NCBI RefSeq assembly: GCF_009765375.1
Contig: NZ_VTOK01000012.1
Location: 62,001-126,000 of the forward strand
Source: Alteribacillus sp. YIM 98480
GTDB taxonomy: Bacteria > Bacillota > Bacilli > Bacillales > Marinococcaceae
DNA length: 64,000 nucleotides
Direction: 5' to 3'
Numbering within the stretch: position 1 is the stretch's first letter; each line of letters begins with the position of its first letter. A program made the position numbers and the translations under genes. The notes beneath the pieces are model-generated. The model was not told the DNA's origin and ran no database searches. It worked only from the letters and a program-made list of their open reading frames with translations. Shown here piece after piece: positions 45,061-54,141 of this stretch.

Positions 45061-45948
45061 ATGAAAAAATATTATTTCTTGGCAGCTGTTTTAAGCGGAA
45101 CGCTTTTATTAACAGCCTGCAGCAATGACCAAGGATCCGGAGAAGAGAAAACAATTGTAGAGGTTAATGATACTTCTCTTACAGAAGAAGAATTTGTGGG
45201 AGAATTAAAAAATAATGTTGGCGAACAAGTTTTAAATGAAATGGTACAAAATATTATTATTCAAGATAAAGCCGAACAGCTAAATATTGATAGCGAACAA
45301 GTGGATGCAGAGCTCGAACAATTTAAAGAGGATTACGGTGTGGAAAAAGATGAGGAACTTTTGACCATGCTTCAAACTCAATTTCAGCTACCTATTGACT
45401 CAATGGACGACTTCAAAAATGATTTTTTAAAACCACAGCTCGTTTTAGAAGAGCTTGCTGCAGCTGATGTAGAGATTACCGAAGAAGAAAAAGAAACATA
45501 TTTTGAAGAAAACAAAGAAGACTTAGTAAGCATTTCTGCTCGTCATATTTTAGTAGAGGATGAAGATCAAGCAAATGAAATTCGTGAAGAACTCGAAAAT
45601 GGCGCAGATTTTGCAGAACTGGCTGAAGAACATTCAACCGATCCTGGATCTGCTTCTGAAGGTGGAGACCTAAATACCTTTACTAGAGGAGAAATGGTTG
45701 AAGCATTTGATGAAGCAGCCTTTTCAATGGAACCTGGAGAAATCAGTGAACCTATTGAAAGTGAATTTGGTTATCATATTATCGAAGTGCTCAACAAAAA
45801 TGAATCATATGAAGAACTTGAAGAAGAAATCGAAGAAAAAGTACGAGAAAAACAGTCAAAATCTCCAGAAGAAGTGATGCAGGAATTAATGGAAGAAGCA
45901 AACATTGATGTAAAAGAATCTTCTTATGAAGATTGGATTCAGTCATAA
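45061..45948 (+). CDS. prsA: PrsA, extracellular foldase lipoprotein
   Basis: Lipid-anchored peptidyl-prolyl isomerase and chaperone that folds exported proteins outside the membrane. Signal peptide with lipobox LLTAC (Cys20); N-terminal chaperone domain (30-150); parvulin domain (155-245) with [44 protein letters not shown]. 295 residues. Very rich in Glu and Asp compared with B. subtilis PrsA, as in salt-tolerant bacteria. AAGGGGATGG precedes the ATG. Confidence 0.95.
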   Translation: MKKYYFLAAVLSGTLLLTACSNDQGSGEEKTIVEVNDTSLTEEEFVGELKNNVGEQVLNEMVQNIIIQDKAEQLNIDSEQVDAELEQFKEDYGVEKDEELLTMLQTQFQLPIDSMDDFKNDFLKPQLVLEELAAADVEITEEEKETYFEENKEDLVSISARHILVEDEDQANEIREELENGADFAELAEEHSTDPGSASEGGDLNTFTRGEMVEAFDEAAFSMEPGEISEPIESEFGYHIIEVLNKNESYEELEEEIEEKVREKQSKSPEEVMQELMEEANIDVKESSYEDWIQS

Positions 45949-45963
45949 CTTACTTTTTCATAT

Positions 45964-46002
45964 AATCAGCCTGGCCGGGTTTAAACCTCAGCCAGGCTGA
46001 TT
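45964..46002. terminator. bidirectional terminator between prsA and yhaL
   Basis: AATCAGCCTGGC pairs perfectly with GCCAGGCTGATT around a 15-base loop. Confidence 0.85.
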
Positions 46003-46013
46003 GTTACAGCAGC

Positions 46014-46280
46014 TTAGGAAGAAGCCCGTCTTTTTTCTCTTTCTTCCTCCATCCTGCGTATAAAAATACGACCTTCTTGTTCAATCCACCGTTCATCCTC
46101 TTTTTTTTCCGTCCTACTTGTCTGCCAATACATATATCCGCTAAATATAACCCCTAACCCTGTTAACAGCACCCATGATGGAACTTGAACTGGACCTGAT
46201 TGTGCAAAACGCTGCCATACTACCAGAACGAAAAACAGTACGATAAGCGTCATTAAGAATTTTTTTGAGCGGTTATTCAT
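46014..46280 (-). CDS. YhaL-family sporulation protein
   Basis: An 88-residue protein with two N-terminal membrane helices (about 8-25 and 33-52) and a charged C-terminus WIEQEGRIFIRRMEEERE, the Spore_YhaL signature. B. subtilis yhaL also lies near prsA. Role in sporulation not defined. AGGAGG precedes the ATG. Confidence 0.85.
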   Translation of the reverse strand: MNNRSKKFLMTLIVLFFVLVVWQRFAQSGPVQVPSWVLLTGLGVIFSGYMYWQTSRTEKKEDERWIEQEGRIFIRRMEEEREKRRASS

Positions 46281-46360
46281 AAGCCCCTCCTTTGTAAAAC
46301 CTTGTCCTTGCTTCCATCATATGCGCCTATGAAAAAGATATTCTATTCTCCAGCAGAATC

Positions 46361-47707
46361 TTACTTCTTCGGCAAGGTAATCTTAAACGTGACCCCATCG
46401 TCTTCATTGACCACTTCGTGATGCCCTTGATGCAGCTCCGCAATTCTTTTAACAATAGCTAGCCCAAGACCAAATTGACCTTTGTTGCCTTTGCGAAAAG
46501 GAGCAAACAAATGAGGAATGTCTTCTTTGTTAATTTGTGCACCATTATTTTTAACAAGGATTTCGACTGTATCTTTTTTCTGTTCTGCTTTCATCCATAT
46601 TGTATCTTCTGCATACCTCAACGCATTTTCTACTAAATTTTCTAATAATACCTGCATATGCTCAGGGTCCGCGTTTATTCTCACATCAGCCCCCTGAATA
46701 ATGAACTTCAAATCTTCACGCTGCATACGAAATCTTTCTTCAATTTGAAAAGCTAAGTTCCCAAACATGATTTCTTCTACATTAATGGTGTCTTTTTTCA
46801 ATGCATCTAATTTAGTAAAATAGAGCATATCTTTTACCCTTTTATCCATGCGGTCTGCTTCATCTAATATGACATCCATTGTCTGCTCGATATTATCTTT
46901 TGGAAGAATTCCATCTTTAACCGATTGAGCATATGTTTTTACTACCATAATAGGTGTTTTTAGTTCATGGGAAGCATGCTGAATAAACGTCTTTTGCGAA
47001 CGATCATAACGTATAAGATTTTGTCTCATGCTTTCAAATTGGTCAGAAAGCTTCTGAAAATCATCGTCTCCTTCCCATCGAAAAGGCTCTTTCCAATTTC
47101 GTTTTGCTATTTGTTCAAAATGGTTCCCTAACACTCTTAACGGCTGGCGTAGATAGCGTTTTAACCATATTGCCGGCAGCAAACTAAGAGCACTTGTAAT
47201 CAATAGCAAGTATATAAGTCTTTCCCACAACCTATTTACCATAAGATCCCTGTAAGTGTCCCACATATATGAAATTTGGAATGCTTCCTCCCCATCGGAT
47301 TCAATCCTTGTGATTACATAAAATAAAGTAGCATCATTATACGTTAATTCATACCGTTCTCGTTCGTTATCTTGATTAACTGCGTTTGAAACCATTTCTT
47401 TTAAAACATTATCGGGCGGCACCGGCTCACCACGTAATGTTCCTAAATCATTGAATAAAAACAGATGACCGACAGAACGTTCTGCTTCCCTTCTTTCAAT
47501 AAAGTCAAGTTCTGACTGTGGAGGTGTAAAATAATCACTAAATGGATTAGCCATTCTTGCCTGTTCTTGTTCAATAATACGGTACGTTTCATCTGTCAAA
47601 GTTCCTTTGATGGATATCGGATAAACGATTATCATCGTTAAACCAACCAATACAACTAAAGCAATAAATGATAACCAGATCCGCTGTGTTAAATTAACTT
47701 TCATCAT
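46361..47707 (-). CDS. cssS: CssS-like secretion-stress sensor kinase
   Basis: Two-component sensor kinase. 448 residues: membrane helix (about 10-32), external sensor domain (33-160) with TDETYRIIEQEQ, second helix (163-183), HAMP, HisKA with phospho-His247 in FIQHASHELKTPIMVVKTYA and an HATPase domain (LVENALRYAEDT, GQFGLGLAIVKRI). The response regulator next to it is clearly CssR-like, and the sensor layout fits CssS, which detects misfolded exported protein and activates htrA/htrB. Overlaps the regulator gene by four bases (ATGA). Confidence 0.8.
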   Translation of the reverse strand: MMKVNLTQRIWLSFIALVVLVGLTMIIVYPISIKGTLTDETYRIIEQEQARMANPFSDYFTPPQSELDFIERREAERSVGHLFLFNDLGTLRGEPVPPDNVLKEMVSNAVNQDNERERYELTYNDATLFYVITRIESDGEEAFQISYMWDTYRDLMVNRLWERLIYLLLITSALSLLPAIWLKRYLRQPLRVLGNHFEQIAKRNWKEPFRWEGDDDFQKLSDQFESMRQNLIRYDRSQKTFIQHASHELKTPIMVVKTYAQSVKDGILPKDNIEQTMDVILDEADRMDKRVKDMLYFTKLDALKKDTINVEEIMFGNLAFQIEERFRMQREDLKFIIQGADVRINADPEHMQVLLENLVENALRYAEDTIWMKAEQKKDTVEILVKNNGAQINKEDIPHLFAPFRKGNKGQFGLGLAIVKRIAELHQGHHEVVNEDDGVTFKITLPKK

Positions 47708-48387
47708 GACGACAATACACGGTACCCATAACCATATAACGTTTCCAGATGAATACGCGGCATTTTTTTACGAACTCGTCGTACGACATCATCTACTGCC
47801 CGTTCGGAACCAAAATAATTTTCTCCCCATACCTTCTCAATAATCTCTTCACGTGAAAGAGCTTTTCCAATATCTTCAGTCAACAGCAATATTAGATCCA
47901 TTTCTTTTGTTGTCAGTTCAACATGCTGGTTACTATTTTCTTGATCTGTAACCGTTCTTGCTTCTGGATCAATAACATATTCATTTAATTCGACCTTTTT
48001 ATGTTCATTAGTCTGTTCACCGTATACGCGTGATAACAGCTTTTTCGCTCTGATAATGAGTTCTTGAGGTAAAAACGGCTTAGCTAAATAATCGTCGCTT
48101 CCCATTTCAAGACCCAGCACCCGATCTAAATCCTGATCTCTTGCTGATATAAAAATAACAGGAACATCCCCTTCATTTTCTCGAATTCCTTTTAAAATTT
48201 GATAGCCGTCGGTACCAGGGAGCATAATATCAAGCACCCATAAATGAGGAGGTTCTTTTACTGCAGCAAGGGCATCATCCCCATTGTCAAACACGTTGAC
48301 TGTCCAGCCTTCTTTTTCCATATATGCTTTTAATACTTCTGATAAGTTATTTTCATCTTCGACGAGATAAATTTTATACGTACTCAT
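47704..48387 (-). CDS. cssR: CssR-like response regulator
   Basis: OmpR-type regulator, 227 residues: receiver with phospho-Asp53 in PHLWVLDIMLPGTDGY, then VPVIFISARDQDLDRVLGLE and KPFLPQELIIRAKKLL, blocks that I recall as closely shared with B. subtilis CssR; winged-helix domain with VWGENYFGSERAVDDVVRRV. AAAGGATAA precedes the ATG. Placed beside prsA, which fits a role in extracellular protein quality control. Confidence 0.83.
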   Translation of the reverse strand: MSTYKIYLVEDENNLSEVLKAYMEKEGWTVNVFDNGDDALAAVKEPPHLWVLDIMLPGTDGYQILKGIRENEGDVPVIFISARDQDLDRVLGLEMGSDDYLAKPFLPQELIIRAKKLLSRVYGEQTNEHKKVELNEYVIDPEARTVTDQENSNQHVELTTKEMDLILLLTEDIGKALSREEIIEKVWGENYFGSERAVDDVVRRVRKKMPRIHLETLYGYGYRVLSS

Positions 48388-48475
48388 ATTCTATTATCCT
48401 TTCTGAGCCTGAATATTATAGTGGTTCAAGGTTTATCGTAGCAGGCTTTTAATTATAGTTCCACCTTCCTTATGA

Positions 48476-51352
48476 TCAACTGCTAGAAAGCTTTGTTACA
48501 GCACACTCGGATATGACACTGCTAGATGGTATTTGGCAGGTAAAATAAATGACTTGTCTATTGGCAGCAGCTTTATGTAATAATGAAAAAGCTGATTGCT
48601 GCCGGACTTGATCAAAATTCACAAAAGGGTCATCCATAATAAGCGGAAAAACTTCTGCTTGACTATACGCCTCTGCAAGGGCAAAACGCAAACAGAGATA
48701 TAACTGCTCAGCTGTTCCGCGACTTAATTCCTCGGGTGAAAATCTTAATCCCGATGAATCTTCTACGATGAATTTTTCTTGCCCAGCCGGTGCATACAGT
48801 CGTTCATATTTTTCTCTTGTGATATAAGAAAAATATGATGATGCTTTTTGTATCACTTGAGGCTGTCTTTCCTTTTCGTACACAGCTTTTGCTTGTTCAA
48901 TTAATTGTTTAGATGTTTTTAAGACAAGCCATTTATGAATTTTCTTCTGTAAACTTTCTTTTTCTTCTCCAAATTGTTGTAATTTTTCTTCGTAAGTTCC
49001 CCCTTCTTCTATTCTTTTTATATCTTGTGTCACTTCTGCAATCGTTTGAAAAAGGTCTTGTTCTCTTTGCTCTAAGCTGACTAAATCATCATTAAGCAGC
49101 TCTTTTTTTTCTTCTGGCTGAGTAAAAGGGGAATGCAGTTCTTTTACCCAATTCTCTATTGTTTCTTCTGGCAAGAGTTGACCAGCTATTTGCTGTTCAA
49201 GCCATTGTTTTTGCTTTTTCCATTCTACATACTGCTTCTTTTGGCTGATAGCATGAAAAAATGCATCTTGGTTGTCAGCCTCAGCTGTTTTATAGATTTT
49301 ATCGATAAATATTACAGCATTTGTTCTCATTGTGATCCAAAACTGTTTCTGTTGAAACGCTGCATCTATTTTTTCTGCTTCTTTTAAATATATATTATTT
49401 TCTTGTTCTTCTCTTTTATATCGTTCCCATAGTCCCATTACAATGTGTTCTAAAGTATTATCTAATGGAAAATCGATCGGCTTAGCAATATCGTTTACTT
49501 CTGTTTTTATTTCTTCTAATTCTTTACTAATCACTTTTTGTTCTTTCTTCATTGCTGATATTTCTTCGTTTAAGTCTTTCCATTCTCTCACAGCTTGAAA
49601 AAAACTTTCAGCAATATGAATGCTATTAATAAAAGGAAACTGATAACGGCTGCACCATTTTTGTAATTCATTTTCTAGTCCATTCCACTTAACAGCTGCC
49701 TCTTTTAAACGATCCACAAAGGATTGGTACATGTTTTCTTCTCTGTCAAACTGCCATTTCATTTCTCTTACAGCAGCTTCTGTCCTTTGATCTTGTTCAA
49801 GCAGCCGCTTGTGCTCTGAATAATTTAGATTATCAAATGCTTCAAAAGAGTTTTTTTGGCTTTGTTTTCGGTAAAATAAGAAAACAAAAGCAGCTGTTCC
49901 TATTGCGAACACAGCCCCTCCCAAAAACAAGCTGCCGGTTAGTATTTCCCAACATCCCAAGGTTAAAAAAATAACTGCTGCGATTTGAAGGATAACTTCG
50001 GTCGTATTTCCTGCACGGCGAAAGCCTTTTTCCAAAAATTCTTGGTCACACACTATTCTCTCACTATTTTTGCACTCAGAGACAGGTCTTCGTTGTTGTT
50101 CAAGTTCGGAGAGATCCGTTTTTAATAAATCGAGTTTTCGTTGCTGCTCTATATGCTGTTCCTCAAGCAGTCGTTGTCTTTCTTTTAACTCTTTGCCTTT
50201 TTCTATAATTTGATGAAGCTCTTTCTCAGCCAAAATGGTTGTTACGCTTGAATCCAATTGTCCTGCATCTAATATTCCTAAACGTTCTAATCGATCTGCT
50301 GCTTTTTCTTTTTTTTTCTGAATAGATAAACCCAGACTTTCTTTGTCCTTCACATATTTTTTATAAAGTGGGACTTTTTCTTTTAACGCATGAATTTTAT
50401 CTATTGCTTTAATAATAGTCCAATCAACGAAAGCTCCAGTATGTTTAGAAGAAAGCTGTTGAATACGTATTTTGCTTTCTTCTATTCCTTTCTCCGCTTC
50501 CGTTCTCTCATTACTATAATGTTTCCATTGTTCCTCTGCTTCTAGAGCTACCTTATCAAATGGCTCCAATACTTTCATTTTTCGGTCTAATTCTATTTTT
50601 TCCTGCACGGAATGAAGTAAGGTCTCTTTTCGCTGCAGGTTTTCTTTTTCATTCATTAACTGTTTTTTTTCTGCTTGAAGTGCATCCAGTTCTTGTTTAA
50701 ACTGCTTTTTTTGTTTTAGAAGCATACTATACCGATCAAATTCTCTTTCCCATTTTCTCAGCTCCATTAACTGACTGTTTAGATCTTTAATACTTTTATT
50801 AATTACTGGCTTTTTCCCTTTTGGCTTAAAAAGAGCGCTCAACTCACTTTCTATTTCTTTGTCCATTTGAAAAACTCGTTTTGTTCCTGTCATGCCAGCT
50901 TCATAAATATATCTGTTTAAGGCATCTCCTTTTAATTGGTCGATTTCACTTAGGCCTTCTAAACCAAAACAAAAAATCCCTTGGAAAACCGTTCGATCCA
51001 TGTTCCCTAAAAAGGAAAGCAGCCACTCTTCTCCTAATACTTCCCCATTTTCTAAGTACACCGCAACATCACCAGCTGCTTTGGTCCTCATTACACGTTC
51101 AATGATAATTACTTTTTCACTTTGTAACCGCAGAGTTAAGCTCCCTCCATAAGCACTGCTTTTTTTTGGTTCATATCGAAGCCTTTTTTCTTTTTTAGAA
51201 GGGAATCCAAAGAGAACAGCTGCAATAAAAGCACGAAGAGTAGATTTCCCTGCTTCATTTTCTCCCTGTATAATATGAAAAGTGTGTTGAATATTAATGG
51301 AGCAATCTATAAATTTTCCAAAACCATAAATATGTATTTTTTCAATGTTCAA
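48476..51352 (-). CDS. yhaN: YhaN, SbcC/Rad50-like AAA ATPase
   Basis: Large coiled-coil ATPase (958 aa) partnered with the nuclease YhaO; it resembles the SbcCD repair pair. Walker A QGENEAGKSTLRAF (about 31-44), long coiled coils (170-440 and 500-800), signature ELSRGTAEQLYLCLRFALAE and Walker B LIMDDPFVNFD at the C-terminus. In the middle (about 450-490) two adjacent hydrophobic stretches suggest membrane attachment. The start is TTG five bases after GGGGGAG, overlapping the yhaO stop (TTGA). Confidence 0.88.
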   Translation of the reverse strand: MNIEKIHIYGFGKFIDCSINIQHTFHIIQGENEAGKSTLRAFIAAVLFGFPSKKEKRLRYEPKKSSAYGGSLTLRLQSEKVIIIERVMRTKAAGDVAVYLENGEVLGEEWLLSFLGNMDRTVFQGIFCFGLEGLSEIDQLKGDALNRYIYEAGMTGTKRVFQMDKEIESELSALFKPKGKKPVINKSIKDLNSQLMELRKWEREFDRYSMLLKQKKQFKQELDALQAEKKQLMNEKENLQRKETLLHSVQEKIELDRKMKVLEPFDKVALEAEEQWKHYSNERTEAEKGIEESKIRIQQLSSKHTGAFVDWTIIKAIDKIHALKEKVPLYKKYVKDKESLGLSIQKKKEKAADRLERLGILDAGQLDSSVTTILAEKELHQIIEKGKELKERQRLLEEQHIEQQRKLDLLKTDLSELEQQRRPVSECKNSERIVCDQEFLEKGFRRAGNTTEVILQIAAVIFLTLGCWEILTGSLFLGGAVFAIGTAAFVFLFYRKQSQKNSFEAFDNLNYSEHKRLLEQDQRTEAAVREMKWQFDREENMYQSFVDRLKEAAVKWNGLENELQKWCSRYQFPFINSIHIAESFFQAVREWKDLNEEISAMKKEQKVISKELEEIKTEVNDIAKPIDFPLDNTLEHIVMGLWERYKREEQENNIYLKEAEKIDAAFQQKQFWITMRTNAVIFIDKIYKTAEADNQDAFFHAISQKKQYVEWKKQKQWLEQQIAGQLLPEETIENWVKELHSPFTQPEEKKELLNDDLVSLEQREQDLFQTIAEVTQDIKRIEEGGTYEEKLQQFGEEKESLQKKIHKWLVLKTSKQLIEQAKAVYEKERQPQVIQKASSYFSYITREKYERLYAPAGQEKFIVEDSSGLRFSPEELSRGTAEQLYLCLRFALAEAYSQAEVFPLIMDDPFVNFDQVRQQSAFSLLHKAAANRQVIYFTCQIPSSSVISECAVTKLSSS

Positions 51353-52581
51353 CTGGACTCCCCCTTTCCCCACTTATTCCATACTAACCGCTCTGCTTCT
51401 TCTATAATAAAATCGATTTCCGGTTTTGAGATAAACTTTTTCACAGATGGATGGCCAAGCAGTTCCTCCCATTCCTTTTCAAGAATGTTTGGAGATGTTT
51501 TGTAATAAATCGCTGCTTGCTCCACATCGCCAAGAAAATGATCACCTTCGTTGATTTGTTTTGATATAGAAAGTGGAAGTGTTTTATTGATTATTTCATA
51601 AATATAAAAAAAAGGCCTTTCTGAGGAACCAATTTCATTCAAAGTTTCTTTCCATTCTTCAATGTTTGTTTCACCTTGAATATATTCACTTAAATCTCCA
51701 TTCCCGGTTAACTCTACTTCAAGCCATAAACCAGCTGCACTATTCTGTGACATTTCTTTAATTTGACTTAACAGCGTGTTTGATAAACTATCAAATGTTT
51801 CGTGCCCATCTATCATCACGTCAACTTTCTCAAACACCACTGTGGAAACGGCTTGAAAAGAAACATCAATAGTTTCCTTTTCCAATTCCACTAACAAATA
51901 GCCTTTCTCTCCTTGTTCCTTGCGATGTCTTGCTTGAATATTCCCTGGATAACAAATATGAGGTCTTAAATATTGTCTTGTATGAATATGTCCAAGTGCC
52001 CAATAATCCATATTTTTTTCCTCAAGATCCTTCAAGGAAAAAGGAGCATAATGAGCGGATCCTGTCATATTTTTTTCTTGGCCGTGAACAACACCTATGT
52101 GAAATGGAACTCCTTCTTTTTTCTCGTACGTCTTAGCAATGTTCGTTTTAAGTGATCGTTCACTATAGCTGCACCCATAGAGATGGGCTGCTGGTCTATT
52201 GTTTTTAAAATAAGTTTTTGTCTCCGGCTCTGTTGAAAAAACTTCAACGTGATCTGGCCATCCAATCGGTGCATATTTTTTGTCCATCGGATCATGGTTG
52301 CCAAATAGAATGTAAACGGTAATATCATATGGTTGTAACAACTCTAACTTTTGTTTGAGAAAAAGCTGGCTTTTTATACTTCTGTTTTCTTGATCGAATA
52401 AATCGCCTGCTAAAATAACAAAATCCACTTGTAATTGAATAGCATCTTCAACCATTTTATGTACAGCAGTATATATACTATCTTCCAATTGATTTTTCAA
52501 TAAGGAAGAAGCTCCAGCAGCGGACGGCATGGGAGAACCCAAATGCAGATCAGCAGCATGAATAAATCGCAATGCTTCCAT
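51349..52581 (-). CDS. yhaO: YhaO, SbcD/Mre11-like metallo-nuclease
   Basis: Metallophosphoesterase with all Mre11-type motifs: HAADLHLGSP (about 8-17), LAGDLFDQ (57-64), FGNHDPMD (93-100), VVHGQEK and LGHIHTRQYL (about 195-204). 410 residues. Likely DNA exonuclease/endonuclease acting with YhaN in DNA repair. AGAAAGG precedes the ATG. First gene of the pair. Confidence 0.9.
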   Translation of the reverse strand: MEALRFIHAADLHLGSPMPSAAGASSLLKNQLEDSIYTAVHKMVEDAIQLQVDFVILAGDLFDQENRSIKSQLFLKQKLELLQPYDITVYILFGNHDPMDKKYAPIGWPDHVEVFSTEPETKTYFKNNRPAAHLYGCSYSERSLKTNIAKTYEKKEGVPFHIGVVHGQEKNMTGSAHYAPFSLKDLEEKNMDYWALGHIHTRQYLRPHICYPGNIQARHRKEQGEKGYLLVELEKETIDVSFQAVSTVVFEKVDVMIDGHETFDSLSNTLLSQIKEMSQNSAAGLWLEVELTGNGDLSEYIQGETNIEEWKETLNEIGSSERPFFYIYEIINKTLPLSISKQINEGDHFLGDVEQAAIYYKTSPNILEKEWEELLGHPSVKKFISKPEIDFIIEEAERLVWNKWGKGESS

Positions 52582-52681
52582 ATAAAGCCAACCTTTCTTA
52601 TTTGTTATTATTTCATTATATCAAAATCATGTGAACATATGCTCGTATGAATTCCTGGTTGTTTTATTAGAAGAATATAAA

Positions 52682-52745
52682 ATTCGGCTTGTCTCTTTTT
52701 AGAACATTCGCGGTTTTAGAATAACGTCCTCTAAAACTGTTAGGT
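52682..52745. repeat. repeat family 2-like sequence with an inner hairpin
   Basis: ATTCGGCTTGTCTCTTTTT recalls the family-2 head; GTTTTAGA and TCTAAAAC (52713-52737) form a perfect 8-base stem. Divergent copy, assignment tentative. Confidence 0.35.
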
Positions 52746-52793
52746 TAGGTACCAAAAGCTAGACAATAATAAGAATACGTTACTAGACATTTA

Positions 52794-52819
52794 AAAACCC
52801 CCTCTTCAAAGAGGGAGTT
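52794..52819 (-). terminator. terminator of the tandem-repeat protein gene
   Basis: CCCTCTT and AAGAGGG form a stem followed by GGTTTTTAAA on the minus strand. Confidence 0.8.
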
Positions 52820-52825
52820 GAATGT

Positions 52826-53413
52826 TTAATAATATGGAAGTGCAGATAATGCAACGAGCGCCGCTAATGGCAAAATTAACCTTCTGTAACGAGGGAAATA
52901 TGGGAAATAGTAAGGGTAATAGTAAGCAGGATATCCGCCAAATCCGTAAAATTGCCGGTTACCTCTATTATTGCAGCCGCATTTTTTTTGTTTCGATGGA
53001 GAAGTGTAAGGCATCACATTTTCCATATGGTTATTGTTCATATGTTGTGGCATCATATGCTGCATATTGTTATTGTTCATATGCTGCGGCATCATGTGCT
53101 GCATATCGTTTCCATTCATATGCTGCGGCATCATGTGCTGCATATCGTTTCCGTTCATATGCTGAGGCATTATGTGCTGCATATCGTTTCCGTTCATGTG
53201 CTGCGGCATTACCTCATGCATATTATTTCCATTCATGTTTTGGTACACATGATTGTTATTATTGTTATCATAATCTGGAATCATCATATAAACATTGTTT
53301 TCGTCTACGTCTTCAACATAACCATTAAAATATTCATTGTTTTTTGTTTGAACCATCACAAATTGACCGAGATGCTGCTGGCACAAATTATACATATGCA
53401 TATCATTGTTCAT
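52826..53413 (-). CDS. Sm-like N-terminus with Met/His/Asn tandem repeats, unknown function
   Basis: A 195-residue protein with three parts. Residues about 5-45 (NLCQQHLGQFVMVQTKNNEY, then FNGYVEDVDENNVYMMIP) look like the small beta-barrel of Sm/Hfq-like spore proteins of Bacillus. Residues 69-133 are five tandem 13-residue units close to MPQHMNGNDMQHM. The C-terminus has a KKCGCNN cluster, an aromatic FGGYPAYYYPYYFPYFPRYR stretch and a hydrophobic end. The composition resembles the SafA and other coat proteins, so a spore surface role is likely but unproven. AAGGAGG is 11 bases before the chosen ATG; the upstream in-frame ATG at 53437 contains the site. Confidence 0.7.
   Translation of the reverse strand: MNNDMHMYNLCQQHLGQFVMVQTKNNEYFNGYVEDVDENNVYMMIPDYDNNNNNHVYQNMNGNNMHEVMPQHMNGNDMQHIMPQHMNGNDMQHMMPQHMNGNDMQHMMPQHMNNNNMQHMMPQHMNNNHMENVMPYTSPSKQKKCGCNNRGNRQFYGFGGYPAYYYPYYFPYFPRYRRLILPLAALVALSALPYY
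53015..53209 (-). repeat. five 39-base tandem repeats inside a coding gene
   Basis: Five in-frame units each encoding a 13-residue Met/Pro/Gln/His/Asn/Asp motif; units two and three are identical in protein except for one residue with unit one, units four and five are more diverged (NNNN, NNNH). Copy number may vary between strains. Confidence 0.85.
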
Positions 53414-53482
53414 ATAAACGCCCGCCTCCTTTTCCATCCTATCCTATTCAAGCCACGGGCGTTTGTGCATGATCCTTTACAT

Positions 53483-54092
53483 CTAAGTTGTTGATTCCTG
53501 TTCTTTCATTTGTTTTCTTTGGTGCGCAAATAGGAGAGATTGAAAGACCATAAATATTCCTCATGCAAACCAATATAAAGAGAGCGCAGACGGCAATGCG
53601 ATCCCTGCTATCACCATCATAACTGGCATAATATACAAGAGCGGCTTCATCTGAGCAGTGGAAGTATCTGTGATATTCATTTTTGTCTGTAAAAACATAA
53701 CAATACCAGCTGCTAAAGGGGTAATATACCATGGATCCGGCTCTCATTATTGCCTGTTGATATCTCTGCATCTGTTCTTGTTTTTTTAAATCAAACTTAT
53801 TTTTCAAAGCTTCCATTTCAGGCTGCAGCTGTTTGATTGCTAAAGTGCTTTTTTGCTGTTTTAAAAACAGAGGCAGCAGGAGCAAGCGAATAATTATGGT
53901 CACCATCACGATCGCTAACCCGTAACTGCCCTGAAAAAGGTCTGCGAAAAAAATCAGCACCAACGAAAACGGATAGACAAAATAGTGGTTCCATGTGCCC
54001 TTACTTTCTGAAGTAATCGGGACTTGCCCCATTTCGCATCCTGAAATAAAAATTACTGCAGCTGCTAAAAATAATTTCCATTTTTTAACCAA
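53483..54092 (-). pseudogene. yidC2-type membrane insertase, decayed
   Basis: The 5' part is intact: TTG start, signal peptide with lipobox FISGC (Cys19), NHYFVYPFSLVLIFFADLFQ, and the first core helix with the conserved groove Arg69 in VTIIIRLLLLPLF. After about codon 113 homology fails: roughly 35 residues (the second core helix) are missing before AIMR, about 20 more after it, then the frame shifts. The shifted frame still reads [46 protein letters not shown], a TGA at 53561-53563, and GIFMVFQSLLFAHQ up to 53483. Two deletions, a frameshift and a stop leave no functional protein. Confidence 0.85.
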
Positions 54093-54099
54093 AGTCTCA

Positions 54100-54141
54100 T
54101 CATTCCTCCCGTTTGTTTTTTTAACATTTTTGGAGAAATGA
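54100..54141 (-). promoter_or_regulatory. stem masking the yidC2 ribosome binding site
   Basis: On the minus strand TCATTTCTCC (54132-54141) pairs with GGAGGAATGA (54100-54109), ten pairs with one G-T, around a 22-base loop. The 3' arm contains the GGGAGGA site of yidC2; the 5' arm overlaps the Asn-His-Phe-Ser codons at the end of the MifM-like frame, the position expected if a stalled ribosome opens the stem. Confidence 0.7.

Noticed and set aside
53015-53209. CRISPR-like array of regular repeats
   Set aside because: The 39-base units are contiguous, in frame within a coding gene and have no spacers.
52822-53494. Long plus-strand frames opposite the tandem-repeat gene
   Set aside because: They exist only because the 39-base repeats leave several frames open; composition is not protein-like and no start signal is present.
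53448-53744. C-terminal hundred residues of the continuous frame in the yidC2 region
   Set aside because: They are out-of-frame translation of YidC sequence; the true homology lies in another frame, so the protein is not a novel fusion.
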